Part shown: positions 26,182 to 34,686 of the stretch, in pieces | Numbering within the stretch: the stretch's first letter is position 1 | Layout: every line of letters begins with the position of its first letter | Source: Halorussus salilacus | GTDB taxonomy: Archaea > Halobacteriota > Halobacteria > Halobacteriales > Haladaptataceae | Length of the DNA: 64,000 nucleotides | NCBI RefSeq assembly: GCF_024138125.1 | Contig: NZ_CP099995.1 | Location: 62,001 to 126,000, forward strand | Reading direction: 5' to 3' | Translations under genes and position numbers: made by a program | Notes under the pieces: model-generated | Seen by the model: the letters and a program-made list of their open reading frames with translations, nothing else | Databases searched by the model: none | Told to the model about the DNA's origin: nothing

Positions 26182-27081
26182 ATGCAGTTCGAGTCACATG
26201 GGTCAGTCGTTCAGTTGGATGGTGTCGAATCGGTAGCTTCTGAGGTCGAGGCACGGATGCGAAGGGGGATTCCTGGAGCGAAACAGGTCACCGGCAAGAA
26301 GGCGGACTACACGGTGGAGGTCGAATTGGGAGAGCCGGAGCTCGTCGTCGGCGAGGAACGCGCACTACTTGGTATCACCTCCGAAGAGTATATCACATCC
26401 GACGTGATGGCGCTCGCGTCGCGAGTGTTTGAACGCCTGTACGTCGAGAACGACTGCATATCCATGCACTCGGCGACGGTCGAGATCGATGGGTCGGCAG
26501 TGTTGCTCATCGGGCCAGGCACTGCCGGCAAGACGACGACCGCGTTCAAGATGTGCGAGAAATACGACGCAGGCTACATGTCGGGCGACCGGACTCTGAT
26601 CGATGCCGAACGTGCGATCGCCGGCGAGCAGACCGTTGTTTGTAAGAAGGGATCGCTGTGCTTGGAGTTCGACGCCTTCGATGTCGAACTCCCCTCAGGT
26701 ACCATCGACGAGGAGGGGCTCTGGCAAGAGGGGATCGAGTGTACGCACGCCGAACTCGGCCTCTCCCGGGTCGACGACGAGTTGGATATCGAGGCCATCT
26801 ACTCGGTGATGCGCCTTCCACTGGACGACCGACTTCGAGTCGTGGACTTCTCGCACATCGAAGCTCTCTGGGACGTGTCCAAACAGGCGGTGTACTACTC
26901 TCACTACTACCAACCGCTACTCTATGGGGCTCGGAGCGTCACCCCCGTCGTCGAGGGTCGAACGCAGCAGTCGAAGCGGGTGAGCCTGATCGCAGATCTC
27001 GTTGAGACGGTCGACTGCTACGGCATCACCGGGGCGATGGACGAGATGGCGGAGTTCATCTACCGACATCACTTTGAGTAG
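26182..27081 (+). CDS. HPr kinase-like P-loop kinase
   Basis: A 299-residue protein from the ATG at 26182; an upstream start at 26155 is possible but lies in the AT-rich promoter. It has SMHSATVEIDG (about 94-104) and a P-loop GPGTAGKTT (111-119) followed by GDRTLI, the layout of the C-terminal kinase domain of HPr kinase/phosphorylase. The HPr-kinase family signature is not visible in full. Haloarchaea may have PTS, but this type is also found as stand-alone kinases in peptide and small-molecule clusters. The substrate is unknown, probably a small molecule or a carrier protein. It starts a run of plus-strand genes including the SelD-like and NMNAT-like genes. Confidence 0.75.
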   Translation: MQFESHGSVVQLDGVESVASEVEARMRRGIPGAKQVTGKKADYTVEVELGEPELVVGEERALLGITSEEYITSDVMALASRVFERLYVENDCISMHSATVEIDGSAVLLIGPGTAGKTTTAFKMCEKYDAGYMSGDRTLIDAERAIAGEQTVVCKKGSLCLEFDAFDVELPSGTIDEEGLWQEGIECTHAELGLSRVDDELDIEAIYSVMRLPLDDRLRVVDFSHIEALWDVSKQAVYYSHYYQPLLYGARSVTPVVEGRTQQSKRVSLIADLVETVDCYGITGAMDEMAEFIYRHHFE

Positions 27082-27324
27082 CCCGATTTTAGATGTAAGG
27101 ACCCGTTTCTTATGTCGATGCGGGCGAACTCGCATGGGTCTTTCTCGGTGCAGCGTGCTTGTGATCTACGGCGGTAGCAGCAGCGACCAGCGACGTCGGA
27201 TCGAAGTCGCTGGCGTCTCATGGGTGTCTTTGCCTGTGGTCCAGCCCAGTCCTGACTTTCACCTCATAGAACATAACCATAGATAGAAATAAACGTATGG
27301 GGTAAATTATATCCATTGTGCCCC

Positions 27325-28662
27325 ATGGGAAAAGATACGAACTCTAACTCTCCTGGTGGAAATCGTGGAATAGAGGCTGTTAGATCCATCTGCGGTTGTG
27401 GCGGCAAGACGTCACTTGAGGAGGTCGTCTACCCAGCGCGGCGGAAACTTGGGGAGCGGCTTCGGCAAGTGGGTGTCGAGCTTGGTGACAATGGCGACGT
27501 CGCTATTCTGCCGTTGACCGACGACTGTCGACGCGCGGTCGAGACGATCGAGGCCGACTCCATTGCGTCCCATGATCCGCTTGAGATAGACGGTCCCGTG
27601 TGGACGTTGACCGCTACTCTCGCTGATACGGACCTTGGCGGGAGTGAGCAGCAGTTCGTTGAGACGATCGGTGAGATCTACGAGTCATTAGGGAAGATCG
27701 GGTCGGTGACGATCGGAAAGGGGCACTCGGTCCAACTTAACAAGGCGAGCAAAACGGTGCAGTGGTTCGAGCACTTCGAGCCGGTGGGTCCCAAGCGGGA
27801 GGGACACATCGTCGCCAATATCGATATCATTCACGCGTTTCCGGATCTCTCTGTCCGCGAACAGGCGGCCATCGCATCCTATCACACGCTCAATGATTGT
27901 TACTCGGCAGGCGGTCACGACGGTCGCACGGTCAGACCGATTGTCGTCGTGACGACCGGGAATGACGTCACCCCTGAGGAGGTGGACGAGTGGTACCGGA
28001 GTGTCCTCCCCGACGACATCTCATTGCTTCCGGGCGTCGTTCTCGAACACGATGGGTACGGTTGGTTGTTCGGTGCGACAGCGACGGCGCGTATACCTCA
28101 CGACCCTCCCACTTTCGAACGGGAGATCACGTCAGGGGATCAGGTGTTGCTCCACCGATCGCTGGGGGGACTCGCGATGTACACCGTCGGAATCGAGAGC
28201 TCGGATGCCGAACTGAAGGATGCTGCACGTCGTGAACTGATTGCCGACCATCACCCCGTCGCCGAAGTCATCGCTCAGTACTGTCCGGGGCCCGATGAGT
28301 CGTTCGACCCGTCGAAACACATCAAGTACTCCTCGGATGTCTCGGGTCCGGGGATTCGAGATCTGGAGAAACCGTCGGAGAAACGCGATCTAGCGTTCAA
28401 CATCACGGATATCCCGATATTGAGTGAAACCATCGCTGACCACGTCCACGCGCACTGGACCGTTCCGGACGTCACGGTCGAGACGAATGGACCGATCGCT
28501 GTCGTTGCCAGGCCGACCGTGATTCGAGATATCGAAGCCGATCTGCTGGCGGTATCGCAGGCGGACCCGGTTGTGGTTGGCGAGTACTCGAACTCGGACC
28601 GCGGGACGACGTTGGTCACCCAGGATGTCGAGATTGAGCGTTACCTAGAGAGCCTGTCGTAA
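27325..28662 (+). CDS. SelD-like protein (PurM/AIR synthase superfamily)
   Basis: A 445-residue protein starting at ATG 27325. The N-terminus has ICGCGGKTSL, matching the SelD loop with catalytic Cys and Lys (Cys25 and Lys28 here; the second SelD cysteine is Gly). IVANIDIIHAFPDLS with TLNDCYSAGG follows the SelD TVDFFTP...NALSDVYAMGG pattern, GDQVLLHRSLGG follows the GD-(I/V)LTKPLG pattern, and YSSDVSGPGI follows TDVTGFG. SelD makes selenophosphate from ATP and selenide. It is about 100 residues longer than SelD and some motifs are changed, so it may phosphorylate another substrate. It is one base upstream of the NMNAT-like gene, so the two are coupled. Confidence 0.75.
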   Translation: MGKDTNSNSPGGNRGIEAVRSICGCGGKTSLEEVVYPARRKLGERLRQVGVELGDNGDVAILPLTDDCRRAVETIEADSIASHDPLEIDGPVWTLTATLADTDLGGSEQQFVETIGEIYESLGKIGSVTIGKGHSVQLNKASKTVQWFEHFEPVGPKREGHIVANIDIIHAFPDLSVREQAAIASYHTLNDCYSAGGHDGRTVRPIVVVTTGNDVTPEEVDEWYRSVLPDDISLLPGVVLEHDGYGWLFGATATARIPHDPPTFEREITSGDQVLLHRSLGGLAMYTVGIESSDAELKDAARRELIADHHPVAEVIAQYCPGPDESFDPSKHIKYSSDVSGPGIRDLEKPSEKRDLAFNITDIPILSETIADHVHAHWTVPDVTVETNGPIAVVARPTVIRDIEADLLAVSQADPVVVGEYSNSDRGTTLVTQDVEIERYLESLS

Positions 28663-28663
28663 T

Positions 28664-29212
28664 ATGATCGGACACATTCATGGCCGGTTCCAGCCGTTCC
28701 ACGACGGCCACCTTGAGTACGTGAAGTGGGCTGCCGATACTGCAGATCGATTGATCGTGGGGATTACAAACAGCGACTCGTCTCACACGGAGAAAGAACG
28801 AGCTGATTCAGAAAGACACCGGCCGGAGGCCAACCCATTTCGATACTTCGAGCGCTTCCGGATGGTTCGGGACGCCATCAACGATTCATCGGTCGACGTC
28901 CCAGTCGAGATCCATCCCTTCCCGATCAACAGGCCAGAACTGTGGAAGTACTACGCACCCGAATCGTGTGTCCATTTCGTATACGTCTTGGAAGAGTGGC
29001 ACGAGGTGAAGGTACGACGACTCCGGGAGCGGGATCGTCAAGTGTACACCAAGCGAAAACAACGAGATATCAGTGCCTCACAGATCCGAGAGGCCATGAT
29101 CGATGACGAGGATTGGCGGACTCACGTGCCATCGGCCGTCGTCAACCGTATCGAGGCCATTGACGGGCAGGATCGCGTGACGGAGCTCGCAGCTGGCGAA
29201 CGGCCGGACTGA
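28664..29212 (+). CDS. NMN adenylyltransferase-like nucleotidyltransferase
   Basis: A 182-residue protein of the archaeal NadM type. The HxGH-containing GRFQPFHDGHLEYV (7-20) and ISASQIREAM (136-145) bind ATP phosphates and catalyse adenylyl transfer with release of pyrophosphate. The housekeeping reaction makes NAD from NMN. The middle (EIHPFPINRPELWKYY) fits the family. Situated directly behind the SelD-like gene, it may adenylylate the product of that enzyme rather than NMN. The class II pyrophosphatase-like gene downstream could remove the pyrophosphate formed. Confidence 0.82.
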   Translation: MIGHIHGRFQPFHDGHLEYVKWAADTADRLIVGITNSDSSHTEKERADSERHRPEANPFRYFERFRMVRDAINDSSVDVPVEIHPFPINRPELWKYYAPESCVHFVYVLEEWHEVKVRRLRERDRQVYTKRKQRDISASQIREAMIDDEDWRTHVPSAVVNRIEAIDGQDRVTELAAGERPD

Positions 29213-29448
29213 TGATAGTCCCATCCTCGATCCCAATTTCGGTGACGGCTGGCTCGCCCGTTCTCCGGTCAAGAGACTTCTCTTTGAAGAACCACGTCTT
29301 GTTCCGTGACCCTCGATATGTCGTTAAGCAGTCGAGTCCGGACTGGGGGACGTTCGGATGGATGTGGTGCTGGGGGGTTCCGTGACGTGGTCCGTCGAGC
29401 GGTTCCCCCGGCTCGGAAAGTAGTCTGGCGAGTGACGGTAGGTCTCGA

Positions 29449-30420
29449 ATGAAAAACCTGAAACCCGTCGTGTTAGATGGATCTCCTATGAACCCTCGGA
29501 TTCTGGTCACCGGGTACGAAAGCCCTGACTTGGACGCCGTGGCGTGTCTGCTTGCCTACTCGGAACTCCTACAGTACGAAGGGAAGGATGCCGTCGGTGC
29601 GACGTTCGGCACGCCACATCGGGAAGCGCAATTCGTGCTCGATAGGCTAGATTTGACCGTTCCAGCTACGGAAGAGCTGTCGGATTACGACGAAGTACGT
29701 CTGGTCGACGCATCCGACCGTCGAGGGATCTCGAACGAGATAGATCCGGACGCCGTCACGGAGGTCATCGACCACAGAGAAGCCCACAACCCAGAGGCAT
29801 TTCCGAATGCCACGCTGCAAGTCGAACTCGTCGGTGCAGCGGCCACGCTTGTCGCCGAGCGGTACCGGGAAGCGGGGGCTCCACTGACCGATAAGCTCGC
29901 CAATGTGTTGTACGCTGCGATCGTCTCCAATACACTCGATCTTCGCGCGAACGTGACGACTGACAGAGACGAAGCGGTGGTGGCGTGGTTGCAACGGTCG
30001 GCCGACGTCTCGCAGGAGATTACGGATCAGATGTTCAAGCATAAGTCGAGAGTCGGCGACGAGTCGCTCCGGTCCATTTTCGATAGTGACTTCGCTAGCA
30101 TATCTGTATCGGGAACCGATATCGGGATCGTCCAACTCGAGATTCTCGCGGTGGACGATTTTGTCGACAGTCACCAAGTGGAGATAGTCGAAACCCTCAA
30201 TTCGATGTGCAATGCGCGGGGTCTCGACCACATCCTCCTGATTGGTGTCGACCTGAAGGGTCGATTCGACGTGTTGGTCACCGATAGCAGCCTATTACAA
30301 CGCTCGCTGACTGAAGCACTTGACACGTCGTTTAGTGGCGATGTGGCCGTCACGAACGAACCGATCCTCAGGAAGGAACTAATCCCTAGACTGAGTCGAG
30401 AGATGGCGACACCAGAGTAG
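29449..30420 (+). CDS. DHH-family phosphoesterase, class II pyrophosphatase-like
   Basis: A 323-residue protein; ATG 29488 (reading MNPRILVTGYE) is an equally possible start and better matches the family N-terminus. Metal motifs: ESPDLDA (Asp27 and Asp29 counted from 29449), LVDASD (Asp87) and VIDHRE (Asp108-His109-Arg110, where family members have DHH or DHN). The C-terminal domain corresponds to DHHA2. The Mn-dependent inorganic pyrophosphatase PpaC is the closest pattern, but the changed first and third motifs leave room for another phosphoesterase activity. It is the last gene of the plus-strand series and may drive the adenylyltransferase step. Confidence 0.78.
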   Translation: MKNLKPVVLDGSPMNPRILVTGYESPDLDAVACLLAYSELLQYEGKDAVGATFGTPHREAQFVLDRLDLTVPATEELSDYDEVRLVDASDRRGISNEIDPDAVTEVIDHREAHNPEAFPNATLQVELVGAAATLVAERYREAGAPLTDKLANVLYAAIVSNTLDLRANVTTDRDEAVVAWLQRSADVSQEITDQMFKHKSRVGDESLRSIFDSDFASISVSGTDIGIVQLEILAVDDFVDSHQVEIVETLNSMCNARGLDHILLIGVDLKGRFDVLVTDSSLLQRSLTEALDTSFSGDVAVTNEPILRKELIPRLSREMATPE

Positions 30421-30698
30421 CCAATAGAGCAAGAGGTGTCGTCACCCAGCAACCGTGCATATCGGCGCTACTGCGACCGACCGCCTCCTGAAACCGGGAC
30501 GCAGTCTCGGTCGGTGACCTGTTCGGAATCGTGTCGGGTCGCCCGCGTTGGCGTGGGCTCTTCGAGTGGTTGTCGGGGTCGCCGGTGAGAGGCGAAGGGG
30601 AGGATCCTGATCTTGAGACACTTTTGCCGTTGTATAGACGCTGTGGAAAACGTTTCATTCCGGTGTACTAACTGGCCTCTGAGCCAGACCCATGTAAT

Positions 30699-30965
30699 GT
30701 GCTCTCTCAACTCTCTCGCTTCACAGATCGCCTCGTAACACTGGCGAAGCGTCCTATTTCTATCGATGTCTCACCAGCGGTCAAGAAGGGTGACGGCGGC
30801 TACGCTGACTGTGTGATCGATGCGATACAGGATCTCCGTGAATATCTTAACCCGCCGTATCGACGGCTTCTGGATGTTCTTCACGAGATGCATGCGGTCG
30901 TCGAGAAACGGATCTTGAACCGGACTAGTTACCGGATTTACGATAGTCTGTGTACAGAAACATCA
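30699..30965 (+). pseudogene. N-terminal fragment of an IS5-type transposase
   Basis: About 85 codons reading QLSRFTDRLV and GGYADCVIDAIQDLREYL and RRLLDVLHEM, which I recognise as the start of haloarchaeal IS5-type (ISH) transposases. After about 30965 the similarity ends; the catalytic domain is missing. The immediately preceding sequence (about 30630-30700) also looks like the element's left side. Nonfunctional relic, replaced downstream by the metallopeptidase fragment. Confidence 0.7.
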
Positions 30966-31004
30966 GCTTATGATGGCGGTTTGGCGCAATCTCCTGCGAC
31001 TCTC

Positions 31005-31447
31005 CATTGACCCGCCGTCTGGCTCGTGGCCAGCTGACCGACGCAGCGGATCAGCTCGGCGTGACGGTGCGGATCATTCCGTCCGACGAGTGGACTCACG
31101 GTGAGGCGAAGGGCATCTGCTAGCAGCTGAGTCTCGTCGATATGCAGCCGCGTGTCGAGGTTCGGGATCGGGAGAACGACGCTGACCTCGCCCGGACGCT
31201 GGTTCACGAGTACGCGCACGCCCTGCTCCACTTCGACATCGATGACGACACCAAACGGTCGAAACGCGAAGTCGAGGCAGAAGCTGTTGCGTACGTCGTG
31301 GGCCGCTACTGCGGGCTCGACACGAGTGGCTCGGCGTTTAACCTCGCAGCCTGGGAGTCGGACGATCCCGAGGTTGTTCGCGAACGGCTAGGCCAGATCA
31401 GCACCACGGCTGAGGAGATCATCGACGTGATCGACAGTTCGGCTTAA
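31005..31447 (+). pseudogene. C-terminal fragment of an ImmA/IrrE-type (ArdC-like) metallopeptidase
   Basis: The readable part from 31142 gives 101 residues with the zinc motif LVHEYAHALLH, then EVEAEAVAYVVGRYCGLDTS, the second part of the zincin active site. Just upstream in the same frame lies GVTVRIIPSDEW with an in-frame stop at about 31120, so the protein's N-terminal part is lost or broken. Full-length relatives on haloarchaeal plasmids are ArdC-like antirestriction proteins with an N-terminal single-strand DNA-binding domain. The fragment may still be translated from ATG 31142, but as a truncated peptide. Confidence 0.68.
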
Positions 31448-31535
31448 CCAACGTTGAGGGGGTATCTGCCTACTCTGTTGGTTAATTTTTCTGTGCCCGC
31501 AGAGGGGCGGAGGCATCTTCCGGAGACCACGACCC

Positions 31536-31868
31536 ATGACCGATAGATACCTTTCCGCTGTTCTTGAGGAAGCAGAGCAGATCGCAACGCAGCATAAACA
31601 GGTCGCGCATTCGGCCGAGAATTCGGCGCACGAGTATCTGCGCTACGCGATACTGAAATTGCTCGAAGAGAGGGCGTCAGTTCCGGATATCACGTTCCCA
31701 CGAATCGATGACGTGACCGTTGGATACGGTCTGGATGCGGCGATGTTCGAGAGCTGGGGTACCGACGTCGAATGGTGGACGACCGTCTCCCCGCAGGAAG
31801 TGTGTACGCGCTTTCGGATCTTCTATCCCGCCGAGCACGAGTCAGTTCCCGTCTCACCGTCGAGGTAA
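31536..31868 (+). CDS. Unknown small haloarchaeal protein
   Basis: A 110-residue frame reading MTDRYLSAVLEEAEQIA at the start, helical in the first half (AENSAHEYLRYAILKLLEE) and more beta-like at the end (CTRFRIFYPA). I do not recognise the family. Its stop codon overlaps the ATG of the next gene (TAATG at 31866-31870), so the two are translated in tandem. Location next to antirestriction and transposase debris suggests a plasmid or virus origin. Confidence 0.55.
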   Translation: MTDRYLSAVLEEAEQIATQHKQVAHSAENSAHEYLRYAILKLLEERASVPDITFPRIDDVTVGYGLDAAMFESWGTDVEWWTTVSPQEVCTRFRIFYPAEHESVPVSPSR

Positions 31869-32251
31869 TGAGTGCGCTCGGAGCGTGGCGCGTCTGGACT
31901 GGGAGCGCTGTCGACTGCGACTCCTACGACCACCGCGAGCGGCGCGGAGTCCACTTCTTGTGGCTACAGGGTCACCCGATCAAGGATCTCCTTCAGGAGC
32001 GAATCCACGGGACTGACGCCGTCGCCCTAGATGGAGATTGCACAGGAGACGTTCGCGACCGGATGGTCGCGTCAACTGATGACGGCCAAGTCGACGATCT
32101 CGAACCCCGCACCCGCCGCGCGGTCAACGAGGAGATGTCGGTTTCGTTGCTTGAGAAGGGTGGACGCTACGAGGTACAGTCGGCATCCGGGAATCGCTAC
32201 GACCGTGTGCGAAATGAAATCCAGACCGGCGTCGATATCTCTTCGCCTTAG
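31868..32251 (+). CDS. Unknown protein with a SWIM-protein-like C-terminus, possibly truncated
   Basis: A 127-residue frame starting at the overlapping ATG. It has WLQGHPIKDLLQ near the middle and RTRRAVNEEMSVSLLEKGGRYEVQSASG near the end, which resembles the segment preceding the SWIM zinc finger in haloarchaeal SWIM proteins. The cysteine part is absent, so the gene may be cut short; a decisive comparison was not possible. Its last 4 nt overlap the oppositely oriented gene at 32248. Confidence 0.5.
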   Translation: MSALGAWRVWTGSAVDCDSYDHRERRGVHFLWLQGHPIKDLLQERIHGTDAVALDGDCTGDVRDRMVASTDDGQVDDLEPRTRRAVNEEMSVSLLEKGGRYEVQSASGNRYDRVRNEIQTGVDISSP

Positions 32252-32505
32252 TTCCCCTCGAAGAAATTGTCTATCTGCGCATTGACAACAGATTTGACGA
32301 GATTCTCTTCGTGTTCAGCTTGCTCGAGTCTGATGTCAGGCTGGAGGGTTTCGGCGACCACCTCCGGATCGTCGACGAAGGTATACTCCTTGTGGACTCC
32401 ACTGCCATAGCCACGTCCCCGTTTTTCCGATGTGACGAAGTTGTAGGTCTCAGCTTCATTCTTATACCGTAAGTAGGGTCGGAGTTTAGTAGGACGTTCT
32501 ACCAC
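32248..32505 (-). CDS. Small acidic protein of unknown function
   Basis: An 85-residue frame reading MVERPTKLRPYLRYKNEAE, with a GRGYGSG turn and an acidic helical C-terminus. The residue composition is typical of real haloarchaeal proteins and unlike a shadow frame, but I do not know the family. It is convergent with the preceding gene and overlaps it by 4 nt. The upstream sequence changes to the AT-rich flank of the MATE gene. Confidence 0.5.
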   Translation of the reverse strand: MVERPTKLRPYLRYKNEAETYNFVTSEKRGRGYGSGVHKEYTFVDDPEVVAETLQPDIRLEQAEHEENLVKSVVNAQIDNFFEGN

Positions 32506-33018
32506 TTCATGATGTCTTAGAGATTAACTCTCGTTGCTTTTTGTTCCGTATAGAATATGAGTGCGGCGTCCATAAGCATATTATCACCTCCATTGACGTT
32601 ATTGAATTAATAATTCCCCAAACAAATACTCTTTGGTTTGATCTATAAACAGTATTGAGATAAGAACGTAGTGAAGGCTTTGAGCCGCTATTTGAGTGTA
32701 TGGTGGTACACCAATCAAGAATCGTACCAAAGGGTCTATTTTACGCTAACTAGACAGTGCCCTCTAACCCAATTGACGCTCCTTCCAATCCTGTTATAGA
32801 GTGCTATGAATCACTAGCCTATCCTCTAGCTGTTATCCCCTATTAATAAGATGGCATTTCCTATTAGAATCAAAATATTTAATACTAACCGAACAGACCC
32901 ATTTACTGTGAGTGGCCATATAATTCCACATGAAAGACATACTGGAAATATCGTTGCCACCCATAAGTTTAGATTATTAGAGACTATCCGTAATATATAA
33001 TAAATAATTGATTATAAA
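32506..33018. other. AT-rich intergenic region with a solitary insertion-sequence end
   Basis: Contains no gene. At 32744-32763 it carries CGCTAACTAGACAGTGCCCT, identical to the right end of the element at 19378-20118, but no transposase or second end nearby. The rest is AT-rich and includes the promoter of the MATE gene (AATATATAATAAAT just before 33019). Confidence 0.7.
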
Positions 33019-34440
33019 ATGATTAATGTCGGCTCGGAAGAGATAACTGAAGGGCAACTATACAAAGCGATAATTGGCCTTTCTATTCCGCTGATAATGC
33101 AGAATTTTGTGCGGATTGCTCAACAACTGTCCAATTTATTTTGGCTAGGAAGGTTAAATGAAGAAGCTGTTGCCGCTGCAGGGCTAGCTGGTCCGGTAAT
33201 TGGATTCATGATCACTCTTATCGTGCTTGGACCTTTTGTCGGTACCGAAACCCTAGTTTCACAACGTGTCGGTAATGAAGATTATAGTGGCGCAGAATCA
33301 GCTTTGTTCACAGGAATTGTAGCGTTACTCCTTCTTGGGGCAATAATTAGCTTAATCACATATTTTGGGGCAAGCAGCCTTATTGGTTTTTTAAGCTCTT
33401 TCCAACATACTCCATCAGCAGATAATGTACCTTCATTATCTGTAGCGTATCTGAAAATAACAGCTTTTGGATTCACATTTGCTGCTATCAGTGATGGGTT
33501 GGAGGCTGGCTTCATTGGGTGGGGTGATTCAAAATCGTCTCTTTATTCAAATATTGCATCAGTTGTTGTTGATATCTTACTAGCCCCAGTGTTCATATTT
33601 GGAATAGGTCCTGTTCCTTCACTTGGGATTGCAGGAGCAGCACTATCAACTGTAGCTGGGTACTTAGGGGGGTTAATTCTAGCGTTAATAATCATGTATG
33701 GTGGGTGGAGTGAAGCAAAATTGACTCGCACCAATATTGAATGGAAGATCGAGGAGTACAAAGAGCTGTTGGAGGTTGGGCTTCCCATTACTGGACAAGC
33801 AGTTGCAAGTCAATCAGTTAGCATATTTCTCACATTCCTTACCTTTACAGTAGGCGGAGTTGCAGGTATTGCAGCGTACTCGGTTGGAACACGTGTGAGC
33901 AGTCTCACCCTGCTTCCTGCAAAAGGATTCAAACAAGCTACTCAAAGTGTTGTTGGGCAAAATCTGGGGGCAAATCAACCTAAGCGCGCCAATAAATCGG
34001 TTATTCTTAGTGGCGGAATTATTTTCTCCGTGCTATTTGTATTAGGTCTTATCCAATGGCTAATCCCTACATCCGTAGTCGACCTTTTAGTGCCTTCGTT
34101 AAACAATGAGTCTCGGGAGTTAGCTGCATCATTTGTGAGAATTCTATCATATAGTTATCCTGCTGTAGGCGTGCTTTATATTATTCGTGCTGGATTTGAC
34201 GCCGCTCGAAAAACTCGTGTCACTTTCTGGAGTTCCGTATTAGAGAACTATGGAATCCAGCTACCAATTACCGGGATTGGGTTAGTGTTCGGGTTTGGTG
34301 TTCTCTCAATCTTTTGGGCTGAATCACTCTCACGGATTATCGTCGCTAGTGCTATTGTACTCTATTATTACTACCACTCTAAAAATGGAGTAATGGTTAA
34401 ATCAGCGAAACATGTTAATGTATCCTCTTCTGATGATTAA
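33019..34440 (+). CDS. MATE family multidrug/metabolite efflux transporter
   Basis: A 473-residue membrane protein with about 12 hydrophobic segments. It opens with LYKAIIGLSIPLIMQNFVRI, has the internal QRVGNEDY loop between helices 2 and 3 and a second half that begins ELLEVGLPITGQA, giving the two-fold MATE layout. MATE proteins export cationic or conjugated small molecules using sodium or protons. Base composition is far more AT-rich than the surroundings and codon use differs (for example many ATA and TTA codons), a sign of transfer from an AT-rich relative. A leaderless promoter precedes the ATG. It could export the product of the small-molecule cluster, but it lies 2.6 kb away, past relics. 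Confidence 0.88.
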   Translation: MINVGSEEITEGQLYKAIIGLSIPLIMQNFVRIAQQLSNLFWLGRLNEEAVAAAGLAGPVIGFMITLIVLGPFVGTETLVSQRVGNEDYSGAESALFTGIVALLLLGAIISLITYFGASSLIGFLSSFQHTPSADNVPSLSVAYLKITAFGFTFAAISDGLEAGFIGWGDSKSSLYSNIASVVVDILLAPVFIFGIGPVPSLGIAGAALSTVAGYLGGLILALIIMYGGWSEAKLTRTNIEWKIEEYKELLEVGLPITGQAVASQSVSIFLTFLTFTVGGVAGIAAYSVGTRVSSLTLLPAKGFKQATQSVVGQNLGANQPKRANKSVILSGGIIFSVLFVLGLIQWLIPTSVVDLLVPSLNNESRELAASFVRILSYSYPAVGVLYIIRAGFDAARKTRVTFWSSVLENYGIQLPITGIGLVFGFGVLSIFWAESLSRIIVASAIVLYYYYHSKNGVMVKSAKHVNVSSSDD

Positions 34441-34686
34441 TGACATATATTCTAGATTAATTAAATTCGGTTTGGGCAAGGCACTATCCAGTTATATTCT
34501 CCGCACTCCCCTAATTGGCACCATTTACCGAGCCCCGGCTTAGCTGTTGAGAACCATATTAGAAGACTCAAGACGGTCTTTGTGTGAGAATTCTGGAGTG
34601 CCGCCAATTAGATTCTACGACCTTCTTGTATTTTAACCAAGTTCTATTATTCTAATATATTAGTAATGGTTTTATAAGGTCTGTGT

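Noticed and set aside
29142-29510. Minus-strand frame of 122 codons between the NMNAT-like and DHH genes
   Set aside because: The middle part looks protein-like, but it overlaps the ends of two well-supported genes and has no promoter or motif; left unannotated.
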